A stretch of DNA of 64,000 nucleotides, taken from contig NZ_JADIKE010000027.1 in NCBI RefSeq assembly GCF_016904955.1, forward strand, positions 108,814 to 172,813. The letters are read 5' to 3'. The notes beneath the pieces were generated by a model. It ran no database searches. It saw only the letters and a list, made by a program, of their open reading frames with translations, and was not told where the DNA came from. Positions 46,104 to 55,491 of this stretch are shown piece after piece (the stretch's first letter is position 1; each line of letters starts with the position of its first letter). The translations under genes and the position numbers were made by a program. The DNA is from Dyella flava (lineage in GTDB: Bacteria; Pseudomonadota; Gammaproteobacteria; Xanthomonadales; Rhodanobacteraceae).

Positions 46104-47537
46104 TCATGCGATGGCCTTGTACAGCTTCACCAGGTCACCCACGATCGTTACAAATTCGCTGACCGTGTCCTTGGCCATGGCGAGCTTCTGTTTATCGGTT
46201 GGATGCTCGATCGCATCGACAAGCTGATCATGTGAGGACTGCGCCACCTCCAACAGTTGTGCGAACTTCGCCTGGATCGCCTTGCTCTGCTGCCCCTGGC
46301 AGGATAGCCGTGGCCCAGGAGTCGAGTCATCGGGACAAGAAGGCAGCTTTGACAAGGCATCTTCGAATGCCTGGCGGGCCGCATAACGTTGCTCATCCGT
46401 CCGGGCGCTGATGTATTGCTCGCGCAGCGCAACAAGGCGGCGGTTTGTGACCTCATTGCCGATGGCCACGTTCTGAATGATCGCGTCATAGATCAGGCTA
46501 TTGGCGTTGCTGATGACATTGAAAAACGCGTTGTCTTGTTGCGTGACGAGAATCCGGATCTTCTCCGCATCCTGCTCTTGCGCCGCTGCCTGCTTCACGT
46601 CATCGATCAGCTTGTCCGCAGCACCCCCGGTATTGGTGTCATTGGTAACGGCTTTCTGCTCGGTTTTGGTTAACGATTTGCCCGCAGCGCTCGTGTATCC
46701 ACTGACGATGTTTTTCTGCCATTTGGCAAAGTTGTCCGCAATGGGCATGACTGCCTTGGGATTATCGTCAGCCAGCGCACCCAGCGCCGACAGGTAGGCG
46801 CTCAATGCGTTCAAATCCAAGGCAAGCGCAAGATTGGAGCTTTTCTCACGCGGAGCCATCTCAATGAGGTCGAGCTTGGCAGTGAGCACCTGGCTCATAT
46901 GTGCAAGTCCAGGATCGTCCGGCAACAAGCTGCCCGGCTTCGTCGCCTTGCTGATGCGAGTTTCCGCGCGCGTGCGAATAAGCTGGATGCATTCAACCTC
47001 GGGCTTGGTGTAGCACATGGTCCTGCAAACGGCAGCGGCAGGATCGTGCGCATCGCACTGCATAAGACGTTTGCAGGCGGGAAGCTCCTGCGGCGAGCCA
47101 TCGCGCGTGTCGGCATCGGCATTGCCCAGTTCGATAAAGCTCGGATCCTTCCACTTTCTGTCGCTGCTATCCCATGGGTTCCAGAACCGCACATAGGTTG
47201 GCGCAGGCGACTGGCCGGGCGCGGGCATGACCGGATCGCATGAGTCATCGCGATGTGCCGCAGCTATCCGCTTGCCGCCCTTTGAAACGCCATTGCTGGT
47301 TTCGTTATCGCCCAGGCCGGCTTGCGGTTCCGCGGTGGTGGAACGGATGACCTTCAACGCATAAACATTGGCATTGAATTGCTGGTTGAGATCCTGGGTG
47401 GCGGCGTTGAGCTTGTTGCCGCTGTCGACAAAATCCTTTGCAGCGCCTTTGATAACGGGTGCTGTGTTGCAGCCGGCCGTCAATACTGCCAACGCAAAGG
47501 CGATGCCCCATTGCGCCACTGGCAATAGCCGTTTCAT
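46104..47537 (-). CDS. Large lipoprotein of unknown function
   Basis: Start 47537 gives a 477-aa lipoprotein with signal peptide and lipobox LTAGC. The mature protein is long, mostly helical and contains several cysteines (CKRLMQCDAHDPAAAVCRTMC), which could form disulfides in the periplasm. The C-terminal half (about 290-470) is helix-rich. The helical pattern resembles the small protein downstream, but no domain is recognised. First gene of the lipoprotein / helical protein / membrane protein cluster, presumably an envelope complex. Confidence 0.7.
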   Translation of the reverse strand: MKRLLPVAQWGIAFALAVLTAGCNTAPVIKGAAKDFVDSGNKLNAATQDLNQQFNANVYALKVIRSTTAEPQAGLGDNETSNGVSKGGKRIAAAHRDDSCDPVMPAPGQSPAPTYVRFWNPWDSSDRKWKDPSFIELGNADADTRDGSPQELPACKRLMQCDAHDPAAAVCRTMCYTKPEVECIQLIRTRAETRISKATKPGSLLPDDPGLAHMSQVLTAKLDLIEMAPREKSSNLALALDLNALSAYLSALGALADDNPKAVMPIADNFAKWQKNIVSGYTSAAGKSLTKTEQKAVTNDTNTGGAADKLIDDVKQAAAQEQDAEKIRILVTQQDNAFFNVISNANSLIYDAIIQNVAIGNEVTNRRLVALREQYISARTDEQRYAARQAFEDALSKLPSCPDDSTPGPRLSCQGQQSKAIQAKFAQLLEVAQSSHDQLVDAIEHPTDKQKLAMAKDTVSEFVTIVGDLVKLYKAIA

Positions 47538-47756
47538 GGTATCCCCCTGGTTACCGTTCACGGGTTATAGCCCCTTTGTTGTAAGCAAAAGGTATAGACA
47601 ACCGGCCAGGATTAACGAGGTGTCGCATACCGCTGTATTTTTGGCGTTTATTTGTTTGCGGGCAATACGGTTGCAAGTGCGAAATCGTGCGGGGTCTGGG
47701 CATCAACGAGTTTTCGTGCGGTTGTTTTGCACGAGTGTGTATTTCGTGGATTGAGA

Positions 47757-48197
47757 CATTGCCTGCGGCGCTTTCGGCCTAAAGGCCGAGTCACTTTTCT
47801 TTGCTGGCCCAAAGAAAAGTAACCCAAAGAAATGGCCTGAAAGGCTCGTGGCGTAGGAGGGATAAAAGCTTGAGCGTTGGCGGCAATGGGATAGTTAATG
47901 GCCCATGGTTATGCGTCCCCGCTATACCGCGAGGCGTCGGGGCACTGAGGGCTTAAAGCCTGTGCACCGATAAGTCGAGCTTTGCCCGTGTTGTTTTTTT
48001 CCTCACCGCTTCGACGCCTCGCGGTATAGCGGCGTTGTGTAAGCGTGGCCCGTTAACCAGCAGGGCATGGCGTAATCGTTCAGGCTTGTAACCTGCACCG
48101 TGCCACGAGTTCTTGAGGCCATTTCTTTGGGTTACTTTTCTTTGGGCCAGCAAAGAAAAGTGACTCGGCCTTCAGGCCGAAAGCGCCGCAGGCAATG
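47757..48197. mobile_element. MITE-like element with 82-bp terminal inverted repeats
   Basis: The ends (47757-47838 and 48116-48197) are reverse complements over 82 bp with one mismatch visible (CTAAAGG versus CTGAAGG). They begin CATTGCCTGCGGCGCTTTCG and contain AAAGAAAAGTAACCCAAAGA. Inside lies a second inverted pair of 21 bp (47919-47939 and 48012-48032, CCGCTATACCGCGAGG). A leftward 66-codon frame in the middle (47953-48153) has no recognisable domain. No transposase is present. I see no clear target-site duplication. Confidence 0.6.
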
Positions 48198-48390
48198 GTC
48201 CAACTAACGAAATGCACAACAATACGCCTCAACCTAAAGCACTAAAGCCGCACCAGCCAAACGAACATCAGCGCAACTGATAACTAAAAGAAAAATCCAC
48301 ACACGGTTCGCGATTCAGCGCATCAAGCAGCACATCCCCCTCCGACTCGGCCACGGCAAGGTCGAATGAGTAATAACGCCTGCCCGTCCA

Positions 48391-49308
48391 TTACGAACCG
48401 GCTCCTGGCACGCGCGCAATCAGTTCATCCAGGTGCGACAGAAACATTTTCAACACCGGCGAGCTGTTCGATTTGCTATAGCCAACCGCGAGATCGACCG
48501 ACGGCGCATCACCGGCCAGTGGGCGACTCACCACCGACCACGGCATCAGGTTCTGCACATAGGAAGGAATCAAGGTAACCCCGCGCGTCGATGACACCAG
48601 CGACATCACCATCGCCGGATTGTCCACCACCTGCTCGGGCTTGATCTCGATGCCGGATCGCACCAGGTAATCCTTGATGATGGCGCCGAGCACCGTGGCC
48701 TTGTTGCCCATGCCGATAAAAGGCTCGCCCAGCAGGTCCTGCGGGCGAACGCTTTCGCGCGAAGCAAGGCGGTGATCGCTGGGCATCAGCACGACCAGCG
48801 GTTCGTGCATGACCGGAAGATAGGTGAGGTCGTAATCGGGTTCCGCGCGCAGGAACGCCAGATCCAGTTTGCCGCGCGCCAGGGCGTCGGCGAGATCCGG
48901 CGAATAGTCGCTGGATACCGTTACATCGATATTGGGCAACTCAGCGCGCAGGATATGCATGGCCTGTGGCAGCCAGATCATTTCGTGGCCGGTGAGAAAG
49001 CCCATCGCAAAACGCTGCTTGCAGGGTTGCGCCGCCTTTCGCGCCGCTTCTATGCCGGCATCGACCTGGCTCAATGCCAAGCGCGCATGATCAAAAAACA
49101 CCTTGCCGGCTTCGGTAAGCACAACGCCGCGTGCGCTGCGGATCAGCAGCTCCGCCCCGACCTGGTCTTCCAGGTCCTTGATCTGGCGGCTTAGCGAGGG
49201 TTGCGAGGTATGCAGGCGGCGCTCGGCGGCCACCGTCAGGCTGCCGGTTTCAGCGACCGCAATGAAATACCGCAAATGGCGCAGTTCCACGGACGCCTCC
49301 GATGGCAT
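48391..49308 (-). CDS. LysR-family transcriptional regulator
   Basis: Start 49308 gives 305 aa: an N-terminal HTH (VELRHLRYFIAVAETGSLTV, then RRLHTSQPSLSRQIKDLE) and a substrate-binding domain (about 95-300; GFLTGHEMIWLPQAM, then LDLAFLRAEPDYDL). An in-frame GTG six codons later is an alternative start. It is divergent from the alpha/beta hydrolase - DUF427 - SDR operon, which it most likely controls. Confidence 0.9.
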   Translation of the reverse strand: MPSEASVELRHLRYFIAVAETGSLTVAAERRLHTSQPSLSRQIKDLEDQVGAELLIRSARGVVLTEAGKVFFDHARLALSQVDAGIEAARKAAQPCKQRFAMGFLTGHEMIWLPQAMHILRAELPNIDVTVSSDYSPDLADALARGKLDLAFLRAEPDYDLTYLPVMHEPLVVLMPSDHRLASRESVRPQDLLGEPFIGMGNKATVLGAIIKDYLVRSGIEIKPEQVVDNPAMVMSLVSSTRGVTLIPSYVQNLMPWSVVSRPLAGDAPSVDLAVGYSKSNSSPVLKMFLSHLDELIARVPGAGS

Positions 49309-49472
49309 GCCTGACAGGCATGGCCACCAGCTTACAAAGTCTTTTTCAAGCGCGCCATAGCAGCCTAAATTGCGCTCCATCACGGCACGGAACGGCAGCT
49401 CAGCGATACCTCAAAGGTTTACCTGGATATCCGCTCCCGCCTCCTCAATATCCCTATGACCCGGAGTTCGCC

Positions 49473-50321
49473 ATGAACGCTCACACCCATCAAACCGCGC
49501 CCACCCAATACGTGGAAGCCAACGGCATCCGTTTCGCCTTTCGCCGTTTCGGCAAGCCCGGCGGCGTGCCACTGGTCTTCAACATGCACTTCATCGGCAC
49601 CATGGACCACTGGGATCCGGCCATCACCGATGGTTTCGCCAAGGATCGTGAGGTGATCCTGTTCAACAACGCCGGGATCGCCAGCAGCTCCGGCGAGGTC
49701 CCCACCACCATCGAGGGCATGGCCGTCAACGCCGCCGCCTTTATCAAGGCGCTGGGTTTGTCGCAGGTGGATGTGCTGGGCTTTTCACTGGGCGGCCTGG
49801 TCGCCCAGACGCTAGCCCTCGACGAACCGCAACTGGTGCGCAAGCTGATCCTGGTCGGCACCGGCCCGCGCAGCGGCGAAGGCATGGCCTCGCTCACTCC
49901 CGAAGCCCAGCAGGTTTTCGGCGCCACGTATGCCGAGCCCGATCACCTGTGGCTGAAAGTGTTCTTCACCGATTCACAGGCCAGCCAGGCCACCGGCCAT
50001 GCCTTCCTGAAGCGCCTGCGCTCGCGTACCGAACATCGCGATCCGGAAGTCAGCGACAGTGTGGCTCCGGCGCAAATCGAAGCCTTGTCCAAGTGGGGCG
50101 CGCCGCGCGAGAAGCCGTACGATTATCTTCAGAACATCACCCAGCCGACGCTGGTGATCAACGGTAGCAGCGACGTGATTATCTACACCGTGAACTCCTA
50201 CATTCTTCAGCAGCACATCCCCAACGCGCAGCTGATTCTCTATCCGGATGCCAACCATGGTTCGCAGTACCAGTATCCGGAGCTTTTCGTGCAACACGTT
50301 TCGGGCTTCCTCGCGCAGTAA
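49473..50321 (+). CDS. Alpha/beta hydrolase
   Basis: The 282-aa cytoplasmic alpha/beta-hydrolase of the non-haem peroxidase/epoxide-hydrolase-like group has the oxyanion region FNMHFIGTMDHWDP, ILFNNAGIASSSG, the nucleophile elbow GFSLGGLVAQ and the catalytic histidine in PDANHGSQYQYP. Start 49473 has CCGGAG upstream. It heads an operon with the DUF427 and SDR genes under a divergent LysR gene, a common arrangement for inducible electrophile- or ester-degrading enzymes. Confidence 0.88.
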   Translation: MNAHTHQTAPTQYVEANGIRFAFRRFGKPGGVPLVFNMHFIGTMDHWDPAITDGFAKDREVILFNNAGIASSSGEVPTTIEGMAVNAAAFIKALGLSQVDVLGFSLGGLVAQTLALDEPQLVRKLILVGTGPRSGEGMASLTPEAQQVFGATYAEPDHLWLKVFFTDSQASQATGHAFLKRLRSRTEHRDPEVSDSVAPAQIEALSKWGAPREKPYDYLQNITQPTLVINGSSDVIIYTVNSYILQQHIPNAQLILYPDANHGSQYQYPELFVQHVSGFLAQ

Positions 50322-50405
50322 TGCCTGCGGACTGAAACGCCCTTGTCCACTTTTCAGAACGTGGCGCGAGCCACCACCGGCGTCATCCATCAAGGAGATA
50401 AGACC

Positions 50406-50792
50406 GTGACCTCCCCTTCCACCGCCAGAACGATCAAGCAACCCGGACCGGATCACCCCATTACGGTCGAACACAGTTCGCAGCACATCGTGGTGAAAGT
50501 CGCCGGACGCATCGTCGCAGACACGCGCGACGCCCTGGTTCTGAAAGAAGCGAACTATCCGGCCGTGCACTACATCCCGCGCAAGGACGTGGATATGGCG
50601 CTGCTTACCCGCACCGATCACGCCACGTACTGCCCGTACAAGGGCGAATGCGCCTACTACAACATTCCTGCCGGCGGCCAACGCGGCATCAATGCAGTCT
50701 GGAGCTACGAACACCCTTATGAAGCCGTCGCCGTGATCAAGGATCACCTAGCGTTCTATCCGGATCGCGTCGACGCCATCGAGTTTCACTAA
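50406..50792 (+). CDS. DUF427 domain protein
   Basis: The 128-aa protein is a single DUF427 domain with the motifs VVKVAGRIVADTRDALVLKE and HATYCPYKGECAYY, both quoted in part, the latter containing the conserved TxCPYKG signature. GTG 50406 was chosen because AGGAG stands 8 bases upstream; a TTG at 50343 is less likely. The function of the family is not established. Middle gene of the LysR-controlled operon. Confidence 0.87.
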   Translation: MTSPSTARTIKQPGPDHPITVEHSSQHIVVKVAGRIVADTRDALVLKEANYPAVHYIPRKDVDMALLTRTDHATYCPYKGECAYYNIPAGGQRGINAVWSYEHPYEAVAVIKDHLAFYPDRVDAIEFH

Positions 50793-50823
50793 TTCCCTCC
50801 TCACTTTGATTTGGAGAACGATC

Positions 50824-51570
50824 ATGAACCATCTCGCCGGCAAGACCGCCCTGGTGACGGGCGCATCCCGCGGCATCGGCCGCTCCGCCGCACTTGCGCT
50901 CGCCAAGGCCGGCGCGCAAGTGCTGGTTCACTACAGCAGTGCACAGAAAGAAGCGGAAGCCGTGGTGGAGGAAATCCGCAACGCCGGTGGCCGCGCCGAA
51001 AAAATAGGTTCCGACCTGAGTGCCCCGAATGGCCCGCATGAGTTGGCCAGGCAGGTGCGCGGCATCGTCGGTGATCGCCTGGATATCCTGGTCGCCAATG
51101 CGGGCGTCTCGAAATCCGCGGCTATCGAAGACACCACGCTGGAAGATTTCGATCGCCTGTTTGCGGTGAATGTGCGTGCACCTTTCTTTCTGGTGCAACA
51201 GCTGCTGCCGACCTTGCACGAAGGCAGCAGCATCATCTTCACTTCTTCGCTCGCCGCCCGCGCCGCGGTCGGCAACATCTCGGCCTATGCGTCGACCAAA
51301 GGCGCCATCGACACGCTGGTAAAACACTTTGCAGCCGCACTCGGGCCACGCGGTATTCGCGTCAACGCGGTAGCGCCGGGCGTGGTGGATACCGACATGT
51401 CCAGCTTCACCAAGACCGAGGAAGGCCGCGACATGGCCCTTGCCATCCAGGCACTGAAACGCGTCGCGCAGCCCGACGACATCGCCGGCTCGATCGCCTT
51501 CCTGGCTTCGGACGACGCGCGCTGGATTACCGGCGACACCCTGCGGGTGGATGGCGGATCGAGGGTGTAA
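50824..51570 (+). CDS. Short-chain dehydrogenase/reductase
   Basis: The 248-aa classical SDR has the NAD(P) motif TGASRGIGRSAAL, NAG in LVANAGVSKS, the catalytic Ser in FTSSLAARAAVG, YxxxK in YASTKGAIDTL, and a C-terminal WITGDTLRVDGGSRV. It is closest in style to 3-oxoacyl-ACP-reductase-like (FabG-type) enzymes, but the operon suggests a xenobiotic carbonyl substrate. Third gene of the operon. Confidence 0.9.
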   Translation: MNHLAGKTALVTGASRGIGRSAALALAKAGAQVLVHYSSAQKEAEAVVEEIRNAGGRAEKIGSDLSAPNGPHELARQVRGIVGDRLDILVANAGVSKSAAIEDTTLEDFDRLFAVNVRAPFFLVQQLLPTLHEGSSIIFTSSLAARAAVGNISAYASTKGAIDTLVKHFAAALGPRGIRVNAVAPGVVDTDMSSFTKTEEGRDMALAIQALKRVAQPDDIAGSIAFLASDDARWITGDTLRVDGGSRV

Positions 51571-51672
51571 CGAGCCAGCCCTGCCTTCGCAGGCCGGCTG
51601 CGAAGGCATCGGCGTTCATGCAGCTGATCGAGCACGTATCCACCATCCGTTACATCGCGCCAACGCGGCACG

Positions 51673-52524
51673 CTATGGCTGATGGGCAACCTCGCTGGAC
51701 GCCTTCGACTCGATCAGCAAACGCACTTTGTCCGCATCCTCCGGCGAGGCCGGGTTGTAGACCACCATGCCGAGATCGGGGCGTCCGTCCACCGCAAAAG
51801 CCGAATATTCCAGAGAGATCAAGCCAAGCGCTGAATGTCGCAGATGCTTGGTGCCTTCTCCATACGAACGGACATCGTGATCACGCCACATGGCCGCGAA
51901 TTCGGGGCTGGTCCGGCTCAGCTCATCGACAAGTGCCTCCACTTCGCTTGACGCACCCGCCCGCGCCGCATCGGCCCGAAACGCCGCGACGACAAATCGC
52001 GCAACGCTTTCCCAATCCACTTGATGCTCTCGCACGCGAGCGTCGCCGAATATCAAACGAAGTACATTCCGCCGCTCGACTGGAAGCGCCGCATAGTCAC
52101 CAAGCACCGCTGTAGCAGCACGGTTCCACGCGACGATGTCCCAGGTGGACGTTTTCACAATGGCCGGACTGATGGCGAATGCATCGAGCACGCGTTGCAA
52201 GCGAGGCGTTACTCCTTCGGGTGCGCGGTAACGCACTTCGGGCGGACGCCCCAGGCCAAGCAGGAAAATGTGTTCGCGTTCGACGTCTGTCAGCATCAAA
52301 GCACGCGCGATGCGATCGAGCACGTCGGCGGAAGGTGCACCGCCTCGCCCTTGTTCAAGCCACGTGTACCAGGTCGCGCTGACGTTGGCGCGCTGAGCGA
52401 CTTCTTCCCGCCGCAGGCCTGGCGTTCTTCGGCGCGTCGTGGAAAAACCCAAGGCCGCTGGATCAAGTTTCGTGCGGCGGTCCTTCAGGTAGGCTCCAAG
52501 CGAGTTGTCACGAGTAACTGGCAT
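51673..52524 (-). CDS. XRE-family regulator with MmyB-like domain
   Basis: The 283-aa protein has the typical MmyB-type opening (RTPGLRREEVAQRANVS within the HTH, about 10-75) and the C-terminal PAS-like MmyB domain (about 105-270; WNRAATAVLGDY, LRLIFGDARVREHQVDWE). Regulators of this kind normally repress a divergent SDR or oxidoreductase gene, as found here (52624), and the 100-bp gap contains palindromic sites. Confidence 0.92.
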   Translation of the reverse strand: MPVTRDNSLGAYLKDRRTKLDPAALGFSTTRRRTPGLRREEVAQRANVSATWYTWLEQGRGGAPSADVLDRIARALMLTDVEREHIFLLGLGRPPEVRYRAPEGVTPRLQRVLDAFAISPAIVKTSTWDIVAWNRAATAVLGDYAALPVERRNVLRLIFGDARVREHQVDWESVARFVVAAFRADAARAGASSEVEALVDELSRTSPEFAAMWRDHDVRSYGEGTKHLRHSALGLISLEYSAFAVDGRPDLGMVVYNPASPEDADKVRLLIESKASSEVAHQP

Positions 52525-52541
52525 GCGGATCCTGTTAGTCG

Positions 52542-52579
52542 TTATACCCGTATAAAGTCACTACTTTACCCGGATAAGT
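52542..52579. promoter_or_regulatory. Paired palindromic operators between XRE regulator and SDR
   Basis: TTATACCCGTATAA (52542-52555) and ACTTTACCCGGATAAGT (52563-52579) are two near-palindromes sharing the TTA-CCCG-ATAA pattern, with centres about 22 bp apart (two helical turns). They sit between the divergent start codons, where a dimeric XRE regulator would bind and repress both genes. Confidence 0.6.
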
Positions 52580-52623
52580 CGTAAGCCGAGAGTAGCCTAC
52601 GACCAAACCCGGAGGATTTCACC

Positions 52624-53526
52624 ATGCGTGTTTTTGTTACTGGCGCGACAGGATTTGTCGGCTCTGCCGTGGTCGCAGAACTGCTTGCCGCTGGGCACAA
52701 AGTGCTTGGCCTTGCCCGCTCGGACAAAGGTGCCAAGGCGCTTGCCGAGGCGGGCGCCGAGGTCCATCGCGGCGACCTCGAAGACCTGGAAAGCCTGCGC
52801 GGCGGCGCCGCCAAATCGGATGGGGTGATTCACACCGCCTTTATCCACGACTTCTCGAAATTCGCCGCCAATTGCGAGATCGACAAACACGCTATCGAAG
52901 CGCTTGGCGCCGTGCTGCGTGGCTCGGACCGTCCGCTTATCGTCACGTCAGGAACTGGCGTGCTTGCCTCGGGCCAACTCGCCACCGAAGACACCGCCCC
53001 ACCCGCAAACAGCGCAATACCCCGCGTTTCGGAGCAAACGGCGCTTGCCATGGTACCGCATGGCGTGCACGCGTCGGTCGTACGGCTTGCGCCTTCCGTG
53101 CATGGCGATGGTGACCACGGCTTCGTTCCGCGGCTGATCGACATGGCGCGCGAAAAGGGCGCTTCCGCCTATATCGGCGACGGGCTCAACCGCTGGCCCG
53201 GCGTGCATCGATTCGATGCGGCACATCTCTATCGCCTGGTGCTTGAAAAAGGTTCTGCAGGCGCGCGCTATCACGCGGTTGCCGATGAAGGTGTGCCATT
53301 TCGAGACATCGCAAACGTAATCGGGCGGCAACTGAAAGTACCGGTGGTCAGCAAGACGCGCGAGGAAGCTGCCGAGCATTTCGGCTGGTTTGCGCATTTC
53401 GCCGGCATCGACGTGCCCGCTTCGAGTCACCGCACCCGTGAACTACTTGGGTGGGAACCGCAGCGAGCTGGATTGATTGCTGATATCGACCGACCGGCGT
53501 ATTTCGAGCAACGCGAGTTTGCGTAA
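52624..53526 (+). CDS. NAD-dependent epimerase/SDR family oxidoreductase
   Basis: The 300-aa extended-SDR protein starts with the Rossmann motif [15 protein letters not shown], has a [10 protein letters not shown] segment at the catalytic Ser/Thr site and a later substrate-binding half ([20 protein letters not shown]). The usual YxxxK is replaced in the expected place by SEQTALAM, so it belongs to the atypical subfamily of YwnB/NmrA-like reductases. An AGGAGG-like site (GGAGGATTTCACC) precedes the ATG. It is the probable target of the divergent MmyB-type regulator. Confidence 0.88.
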   Translation: MRVFVTGATGFVGSAVVAELLAAGHKVLGLARSDKGAKALAEAGAEVHRGDLEDLESLRGGAAKSDGVIHTAFIHDFSKFAANCEIDKHAIEALGAVLRGSDRPLIVTSGTGVLASGQLATEDTAPPANSAIPRVSEQTALAMVPHGVHASVVRLAPSVHGDGDHGFVPRLIDMAREKGASAYIGDGLNRWPGVHRFDAAHLYRLVLEKGSAGARYHAVADEGVPFRDIANVIGRQLKVPVVSKTREEAAEHFGWFAHFAGIDVPASSHRTRELLGWEPQRAGLIADIDRPAYFEQREFA

Positions 53527-53622
53527 GGCAGTTGCGCGCGCGTAATGGCTGGTGTCGCGTGGCGGGCACCGGCCATTATGAAAAATCGAAGCATGGCTCT
53601 TATGAGGGTTAAGGCAAGCCAT

Positions 53623-53704
53623 GCCCCCTCACCCCAACCCTCTCCCCAAAGGGGAGAGGGAGAATAACTTGACCCCAGCCCCCTGTCCTACAGGGGAAAG
53701 GGGA
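53623..53704. repeat. Dispersed CCCCTCACCCC...GGGGAGAGGG repeats, two units
   Basis: CCCCTCACCCCAACCCTCTC with its complement-like partner AAAGGGGAGAGGGAG forms a hairpin, and a second unit (TGACCCCAGCCCCCTG ... CAGGGGAAAGGGG) follows at once. They are related to the copy at 1908. Located just after the SDR gene and before a leftward gene, it can serve as a bidirectional stop. Confidence 0.65.
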
Positions 53705-53721
53705 ATAACGTGCGTCGCTAA

Positions 53722-53961
53722 TTAATCACTCGCCACACATACATGTGGCTCATAGCGATGATTCTTCACCTGCGAAGCATCTACTTCGATGGGTTTTGAA
53801 AAATCAGCCACGAGTGAACCGTGCGGGTTGAAATGCTCGCGTTCGATGCCTTCCCAAGTCATCCACACGCCGCCTTGCGCATCATCAGCATCTGGCGTGG
53901 TTGTGTGCGAACGATACCGGCATGGATATACGGTCTTCGTGGGTTTGATGCGGGTGTACAT
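53722..53961 (-). CDS. Small hypothetical protein
   Basis: Start 53961, preceded by GGGAGA, gives a 79-aa basic-then-acidic protein without signal peptide or TM helix. It contains two cysteines and aromatic stretches (TVYPCRYRSH, YEPHVCVASD) and a central GGVWMTWEGIEREHF. No family is recognised. The region upstream is AT-rich and shared with the ferritin-like gene, which is divergent. Confidence 0.5.
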   Translation of the reverse strand: MYTRIKPTKTVYPCRYRSHTTTPDADDAQGGVWMTWEGIEREHFNPHGSLVADFSKPIEVDASQVKNHRYEPHVCVASD

Positions 53962-54408
53962 AGATTCTCCCGTGCAATAAGGGGATCGTCCCGGCGCATC
54001 CATGCAGCAGGACGTGCTCTAACGCATCTGCATGTTCTTGAGCTGCTTTGCAGCTCGAACACATGCTCGCCAATCATGTCACTTTTCGGAGCGGCAAGCT
54101 TGCAGCCACCTGACACGACAGCTCAATTATTTGATTTCAATGTGAAAATTTCATAGAAAAATGAAACAAAACAAGCTAGTCACGAAGATTCCGGAGCATT
54201 CACCTGAGCTGCTGAGGCATAATTCCGGATTATCTGGATAAATAGTCAACGGATATCGCCGCATGTTCCCTGCCCGGCATCGCCGGGAATGGTTACCCCA
54301 GCCATCGTAAGAACAACGCGAACGCGCAGGCGCGCTGAGCGCTTCGCTCGGACATCCGCGTGCGGCTTTGACAACAACCTCACTGCAGCCCCAACGAGAT
54401 AGGTCTTC
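53962..54408. promoter_or_regulatory. AT-rich divergent region with TTTCA/TGAAA repeats
   Basis: The segment 54134-54165 alternates ATTTCA, TGAAA, TTTCA and ATGAAA within 32 bases, giving overlapping inverted repeats suited to a dimeric regulator. It lies 240 bases before the ferritin-like gene. No gene is seen in this 447-base stretch. Confidence 0.4.
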
Positions 54409-55290
54409 ATGACAACGAAAATCAAAGCAGGCTCAGAGGCGCACAAGGCGCTCTTTTGCAAACAGTTCATGGACACTTACCAGGACTACAACCCGGAAAC
54501 ACTACCGTGGCCGGAGTTGAGCGATGCCGATCTTGAGCGCTTGCGCGGCGTACCGTTCTGGCAGGAGGTGTATCACACCGAGCGCAGGGCCGGCGCCATC
54601 GTCGATGCGTTCACGCCACACGTCACCGATCCCGTCGTCCGTGAAGCCATCGCCCTGCAAGGTTTTGAGGAAAGGCGGCACGCGGATTTGATCCGGGTGA
54701 TGATCGAACGCTACGGTATCGACGCCACGGCCCAGCCGATGGAAGCGTTCCCCGACGATCTGGAAACCGCGTTCATTGATTTTGGTTTCGGCGAATGCCT
54801 TGATGCGTTCCTCGGCTTCGGCGCCTTCAAGTCGGCTCGGCAATCGGAATTTCTCCCGGCCAGCCTGTTCGACATCTTCGACACGCTGATGTTTGAAGAA
54901 ACCCGCCACATCGTTTTCTTCATCAACTACATGGCCTGGCGCGAAAGGCAGCGCGGCCTGGGCTCGATCCGTCGTGCGATCAAATCGACACGGTTCTATA
55001 TGCGCGCCGGCGGACGCCTGATGGGCATGGTCAAGCGCGGGCAGGAACCGAATGACGGCAAGGACTTCGCCGTCACCCAGGCCAACCTGTTTCTCGACGG
55101 CTTCTCGTTCGGCGGTTTCGTGGAAGATTGCTATCGCGAAAACGCGCGACGCATGAGCGCGTTCGATCCCGATTTGATGCAGCCACGGTTGTTGCCTGCC
55201 ATTGCAGGACTCGCACTGCGTGGCTTCAAGGCGTGGGAATTCGCACGCTCGCCATTGCGCAAGGCGCAGCGCGCCGAACAATCGGTTTGA
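54409..55290 (+). CDS. Ferritin-like diiron protein
   Basis: The 293-aa protein has a four-helix diiron core. The likely ligands are E in YHTERRAGAI, ExxH in GFEERRHADL, E in FGFGECLDAF and ExxH in FEETRHIVFF, which is the ferritin-like/ribonucleotide-reductase spacing. A C-terminal region of about 100 residues is extra. This architecture is seen in uncharacterised bacterial ferritin-like oxygenases, and the substrate cannot be guessed. A strong intrinsic terminator follows 78 bases after the stop. Confidence 0.8.
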   Translation: MTTKIKAGSEAHKALFCKQFMDTYQDYNPETLPWPELSDADLERLRGVPFWQEVYHTERRAGAIVDAFTPHVTDPVVREAIALQGFEERRHADLIRVMIERYGIDATAQPMEAFPDDLETAFIDFGFGECLDAFLGFGAFKSARQSEFLPASLFDIFDTLMFEETRHIVFFINYMAWRERQRGLGSIRRAIKSTRFYMRAGGRLMGMVKRGQEPNDGKDFAVTQANLFLDGFSFGGFVEDCYRENARRMSAFDPDLMQPRLLPAIAGLALRGFKAWEFARSPLRKAQRAEQSV

Positions 55291-55368
55291 TTGCATAGCA
55301 AACCCGGTTGCATAGATCGGGTTGTTACGCGGTGCGCCGCTGCTTGAGTGCCCCCATGCAACATACAA

Positions 55369-55404
55369 AAGAGCCAAGGAGGAAACCCTTGGCTCTTCTT
55401 TTTT
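55369..55404 (+). terminator. Rho-independent terminator
   Basis: A perfect 11-bp stem AAGAGCCAAGG / CCTTGGCTCTT with a 7-base loop is followed by CTTTTTT. It ends transcription of the ferritin-like gene. Confidence 0.9.
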
Positions 55405-55491
55405 GACCGTTACCGCTGAGCCGCTACTGATTCCGCTTCCGAATGGCGACATGGCGAATCGCCCCCGACCCTGAATCCCCGCATTTTTGCC

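Noticed and set aside
47953..48153. Leftward 66-codon frame inside the inverted-repeat element
   Set aside because: It overlaps the inner inverted repeat, is basic and low-complexity, has no domain, and is better explained by the structure of the element.
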